From: Algoriphagus boritolerans DSM 17298 = JCM 18970
GTDB taxonomy: Bacteria > Bacteroidota > Bacteroidia > Cytophagales > Cyclobacteriaceae
DNA: 64,000 bases
Direction: 5' to 3'
Assembly: GCF_900108085.1 (NCBI RefSeq)
Contig: NZ_FNVR01000012.1
Coordinates: forward strand, 62,001 to 126,000
Part shown: positions 61,799 to 64,000 of the stretch, piece after piece
How the letters are laid out: each line of letters starts with the position of its first letter
Position numbering within the stretch: position 1 is the stretch's first letter
Made by a program: the position numbers and the translations under genes
The notes under the pieces: model-generated
Told to the model about the DNA's origin: nothing
Seen by the model: the letters and a program-made list of their open reading frames with translations, nothing else
The model's database searches: none

Positions 61799-64000
61799 TC
61801 AAGAAAACAACTCCAGCATTCCTTCCCGATCCAGACTGGCTAAAATCCCCTCTCCGTCACCGATAATGTCTTTTGCCAACTGACTTTTGGCGGACTGAAG
61901 CTCCATAATTTTTTCCTCAATGGAGTTTTGACAGATCATCCGATAGGCTACTACGTGTTTTTCCTGCCCCATACGATAGCATCGGTCGATGGCTTGGTTT
62001 TCCACCGCAGGATTCCACCAGGGATCGACGATATAGACATAATCGGCCGCAGTTAGATTGAGCCCCGTTCCTCCAGCTTTGAGACTTATCAGGAAAACGC
62101 GCACGGCTTCATTATCCTGAAATCGCTGCACCTGCCGTTCTCGTTCGGGTAGGCTGGTTTGACCATCCAAGTAGCTGTAGGTCACCCTGGACTGATCCAA
62201 TTGCTCTCGGATCAAATCGAGCATTTTGACAAACTGACTAAAAACCAAAATTTTATGATTGCCGGTTTTTTCCAAAATATGCTCTTTGAGCAATTCGATT
62301 TTGGCACTGGAAGGCAAATCGGTATCTCCGGTCAGCTTGGGTGAATCACAAATCTGCCGTAATCGGGTGAGTCCTTCCAACACAAACATTTTACTCTGAT
62401 CTGCCCCGGATTCATCAAACTTATTGAGGATAAAATTACGGTATTCCTCGCGTTTAGCTTCGTAAACAGCACGTTGGACTGGGCCCATTTCGCAATACAA
62501 AAACTCTTCGATTTTATCAGGTAGTTCTGTAAGCACTTCCTTTTTGGTACGCCTAAGGACAAAAGGCATGATTTGTTTTTTGAGCGACTGGATCACATCG
62601 GTATCGCCTTTTTTGATCGGAGTGAGGAAATTCCCGCTGAAGTGATTGAATGTCTTGAAAAAGCCCGGATTGGCGAAGTTCATCTGTGCATAGAGTTCCT
62701 GAATGCCGTTTTCAATTGGTGTCCCTGTTAATGCCACCCGTTGCTTACCCTTGAGCCGCATCATGGCTTTGTATCGCAGCGAACTGGTATTCTTGATCGC
62801 TTGGGATTCGTCGGCTACAATCAGATCCCATTCAATTTCTTTCAAAATTTCCAAGTCATTGATCACCAATCCATAGCTCGTCAAGACGAGTTGGTGCTTG
62901 GTCAGTTCCTCTACTGTTTCGTATCGCTCTCCATGGTGAATCCAAAAGTCCAGATGGGGAGCAAATTTTTCGAGTTCCTTTTTCCAGTTGAAAAGCAAAG
63001 TAGTCGGTGCCACAATGAGGACTTTGATTTTTGGGTTATGCTCCTCCAGCTGAGTGATCAAGGTGATCATTTGGAGGGTTTTACCCAAACCCATATCATC
63101 GGCCAAAATTCCTCCCCATTGGAAATCTCTCAGGAAATTCAACCAGTTAAGTCCTGTTTTTTGATAAGGACGGAGTTCAGCTTTTACCTTTTCGGAAATG
63201 ACCACCTCCTGAATCCCTTCAAACTGTTTCATTTTAAGCTTTTTCTCCTCAACTTCTTTCTGAACTTGGGCATATTCCAAGCTTTCCTCCCAATCTTCCA
63301 GGAGCATAAAATGTACTTTGGAGAGCCTCACTTCTTCTCCGGTCACTTCGCCGGAACGGAGTAGCTTGACCATTTTCTTCATCCATTCTTCAGGGATCCT
63401 TCCCAGACTGCCGTCTCCAAGCTGGACAAACTTCTCTCCATTTTCCCATGCCTTACGAATCTTTGCAAGCTTAATAACTTCATCCCCGTAGCTCACTTCG
63501 GAATGAACCCCAAACCAATCCATAGTCGAAGAAAATTGAGTGGTCACTTTTGCCTGAAAAGGAGAATAGCGTTTGATCTTGATGTTTTCCAAGCCGAAAG
63601 TCTTCACTCCACGAGCTTTTAACTTCTCGAAAGTGTCCAAAAACCACATACCCTCGACAAACTCAGCCGCAGTCAGCGTGTAGAGAAATTTAGGACGTTG
63701 CTTCACGAAACGAGGATGCAGCTCCGAAATAAAATCCAAAAAGGACTGCTCTGCTGCCGAATCCCGCTCCAGAAAATGACCGGTGACCGGATCGGTGATC
63801 ATCGATGGATCAAGAGGATTGACGCTCAGCTGATCAGCATAGACTAGCTTTGGCACAAAAGAAACCAAACCACCCACCTCGGTGATGTACAATTCCTCCC
63901 GTGTCACTCCCTCGCTGACCACCCAACTGAGCACATTTTGAATGTCTTCAAAAGGCAAAAAGGCACTTACTGGCTGGATGACCTGCTCAATTACCCGAGG
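61799..64000 (-). CDS. SNF2-type DEAD/DEAH helicase, N-terminus beyond the window
   Basis: The frame is open to the last base, so the TTG at 63958 is internal and the N-terminal part is missing; about 733 residues are visible. The SNF2 motifs are complete: DDMGLGKTLQ (Walker A), VADESQAIKN (motif II, DESQ in place of DEAH), LTGTPIENG, SQFVKMLD, LKAGGTGLNLT and QAIDRCYRMGQ. Bacterial homologues (RapA/HepA-like, usually about 950-1100 residues with an N-terminal zinc-finger or SNF2-N domain) move along DNA and may free stalled RNA polymerase. The specific role is not known. It ends at the terminator at 61710-61738. Confidence 0.92.
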   Translation of the reverse strand, partial: PRVIEQVIQPVSAFLPFEDIQNVLSWVVSEGVTREELYITEVGGLVSFVPKLVYADQLSVNPLDPSMITDPVTGHFLERDSAAEQSFLDFISELHPRFVKQRPKFLYTLTAAEFVEGMWFLDTFEKLKARGVKTFGLENIKIKRYSPFQAKVTTQFSSTMDWFGVHSEVSYGDEVIKLAKIRKAWENGEKFVQLGDGSLGRIPEEWMKKMVKLLRSGEVTGEEVRLSKVHFMLLEDWEESLEYAQVQKEVEEKKLKMKQFEGIQEVVISEKVKAELRPYQKTGLNWLNFLRDFQWGGILADDMGLGKTLQMITLITQLEEHNPKIKVLIVAPTTLLFNWKKELEKFAPHLDFWIHHGERYETVEELTKHQLVLTSYGLVINDLEILKEIEWDLIVADESQAIKNTSSLRYKAMMRLKGKQRVALTGTPIENGIQELYAQMNFANPGFFKTFNHFSGNFLTPIKKGDTDVIQSLKKQIMPFVLRRTKKEVLTELPDKIEEFLYCEMGPVQRAVYEAKREEYRNFILNKFDESGADQSKMFVLEGLTRLRQICDSPKLTGDTDLPSSAKIELLKEHILEKTGNHKILVFSQFVKMLDLIREQLDQSRVTYSYLDGQTSLPERERQVQRFQDNEAVRVFLISLKAGGTGLNLTAADYVYIVDPWWNPAVENQAIDRCYRMGQEKHVVAYRMICQNSIEEKIMELQSAKSQLAKDIIGDGEGILASLDREGMLELFS

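Noticed and set aside
62741..63364. 207-codon frame antisense to the SNF2-type helicase
   Set aside because: It is Phe/Leu/Gln-rich reverse sequence of conserved helicase motifs, with no domain of its own.

Overview
The window comes from a Bacteroidota chromosome, most likely order Cytophagales and close to Algoriphagus/Cyclobacteriaceae. Four things point there: the type IX secretion genes sprA, porU and porV; families almost confined to this phylum (DUF4292, DUF4837, DUF4494, a TolB/MA-peptidase-like outer-membrane protein, CtlX); near absence of Shine-Dalgarno sequences; and promoters of the phylum-specific form TTTG-N19-TAnnTTTG. The genus is inferred from gene content, not from a search. 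Genes are dense and mostly of core type. Both ends cut a gene (a flippase on the left, an SNF2-type helicase on the right).

Layout. 1-9.0 kb (+): flippase end, TPR protein, LolB-like DUF4292 lipoprotein, EnvC-type factor, then tatA from its own promoter with gatA and an MltD-like transglycosylase, then a DUF4837 lipoprotein. 9.0-19.9 kb (+): malic enzyme, ruvA, the giant T9SS translocon gene sprA, gcvH and a VanZ-like gene. 19.9-21.5 kb: two tandem TonB genes, each closed by a strong terminator. 21.5-26.8 kb (-): FAD oxidoreductase, TolB-like outer-membrane protein, yicC. 26.8-33.9 kb (+): five genes joined by overlapping stop/start codons (MBL hydrolase, pssA, porU, porV, M16 pseudopeptidase). 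33.9-36.2 kb (-): glycosyltransferase, GNAT/FemAB-like protein and a FdtA-type sugar ketoisomerase. 36.3-49.5 kb: mixed housekeeping genes (YigZ, 3'-5' exonuclease, NhaC, FAD oxidoreductase, Mpo1-like, membrane patatin, DUF4494, HD protein, PAS protein, dienoyl-CoA reductase-like SDR, ahcY, birA). 49.5-53.7 kb (+): rsfS, ftsH, lpxH and a secreted propeller-like protein.

53.65-55.9 kb is the one clearly accessory patch. A REP-associated tyrosine transposase (RAYT) sits among six copies of two related palindromes. Beside it is a C-terminal stump of a C10 (streptopain-type) protease whose upstream part is missing, translationally coupled to a PD40 lipoprotein. 55.9-61.3 kb (mostly -) holds ctlX with a propeller protein, a DUF3052-like gene, and a molybdenum hydroxylase pair (Tat-exported large subunit plus 2Fe-2S subunit). 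Two further repeat types lie here: a 58-bp inverted repeat built of heptamers, and a dispersed 23-bp repeat, one copy of which lies inside the coding sequence of the Tat signal. The window closes with tRNA-Asn, with promoter and terminator, and the helicase.

Functional links: SprA is the outer-membrane channel, PorV the shuttle and PorU the sortase of T9SS, all here but at two loci. TatA would contribute to export of the folded molybdenum enzyme. The envelope genes (DUF4292, EnvC-like, MltD-like, LpxH, TolB-like, PssA) make cell-envelope construction the main theme. I found no CRISPR array, prophage or classical antiphage system. The most unusual signals are the repeat elements and the degraded protease locus.
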